Source: Erythrobacter sp.
Lineage (GTDB): Bacteria; Pseudomonadota; Alphaproteobacteria; Sphingomonadales; Sphingomonadaceae
Direction of reading: 5' to 3'
NCBI GenBank assembly: GCA_009993605.1
Contig: JAACTB010000007.1
Coordinates: forward strand, 707,333 to 771,332
Length of the DNA stretch: 64,000 bases
In this document: positions 63,973 through 64,000 of the stretch, in pieces
Position numbering within the stretch: position 1 is the first letter of the stretch
Layout: every line of letters starts with the position of its first letter
Program-made: the position numbers and the translations under genes
Notes under the pieces: model-generated
What the model was told of the DNA's origin: nothing
Databases searched by the model: none
Seen by the model: only the letters and a program-made list of their open reading frames with translations

Positions 63973-64000
63973 AGGGCCGGGGTCTTCGGACCTCGGCCCT
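63973..64000 (+). terminator. Hairpin with TTCG tetraloop at window end
   Basis: AGGGCCG-G-GGTC (63973-63984), loop TTCG, GACC-T-CGGCCCT (63989-64000): twelve pairs with one G-T wobble, six bases after the last stop. Any T tract would lie beyond the window. Confidence 0.65.

Overview
This window is a gene-dense, high-GC stretch of alphaproteobacterial chromosome. Gene content and order (nfu, tsaB-rimI, MucR-type regulator, fur, plsC; miaB/phoH/ybeY/corC; dciA-dsbA-dsbA-smc; rpmF-plsX-fabH-ihfA-merR; an F1 ATP synthase operon without F0 genes beside it; a short AtpC) fit the Sphingomonadales, most likely the Erythrobacter group. That assignment is an inference from recognisable proteins, not from a database search. 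No rRNA, tRNA, CRISPR array, prophage or insertion sequence is visible, and no gene-free stretch exceeds about 300 bases. Layout: 1-4220 is mostly forward housekeeping (Fe-S carrier, nitroreductase, tRNA modification, MucR and Fur regulators, acyltransferase). 4217-10595 is a reverse block: LysR regulator, corC, ybeY, phoH, an outer-membrane barrel, miaB and a cyclophilin. 10710-12872 is forward (MgtE and two small proteins). 12931-15781 is a reverse three-gene operon (exported serine hydrolase, NudC, FrnE-type DsbA), followed by mutY. 17202-23798 is a forward run of dciA-like, two DsbA-like proteins, smc and an OmpA protein. 23877-26900 is a reverse operon for ribosomal protein L32, phospholipid and fatty acid initiation, IHF and a MerR regulator. 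27099-31000 holds small accessory genes, including an S24 repressor divergent from two small genes. 30867-37937 is reverse metabolism (aldehyde dehydrogenase, 2-hydroxyacid dehydrogenase, cysS, nitroreductase, cobT, transaldolase). 38041-50474 mixes envelope proteins, priA, an exported metalloprotease-like protein, an Fe-S photolyase, a semialdehyde dehydrogenase, Ada and a membrane-anchored protease. 51554-57981 is atpHAG-[three lipoproteins]-atpDC. 58024-63966 carries a GT-C type transferase, glmU, gph, a short-chain dehydrogenase and a membrane protein. How the genes work together: many adjacent genes share ATGA or GTGA stop/start overlaps, which implies translational coupling (tsaB-rimI, fur-plsC, phoH-ybeY, hydrolase-nudC-frnE, plsX-fabH, cysS-dehydrogenase, cobT-nitroreductase). 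The features most worth a second look are these. The atp operon is split by three lipoprotein genes, two of them tandem four-cysteine paralogues, behind a strong intrinsic terminator with a duplicated flank. The atpD-atpC spacer has several nested inverted repeats. The MucR homologue has lost three of the four zinc-ligand positions. The S24 repressor sits next to a TCCTA-based operator candidate. Two Shine-Dalgarno sequences, of an OmpA gene and a semialdehyde dehydrogenase gene, are buried in perfect hairpins.
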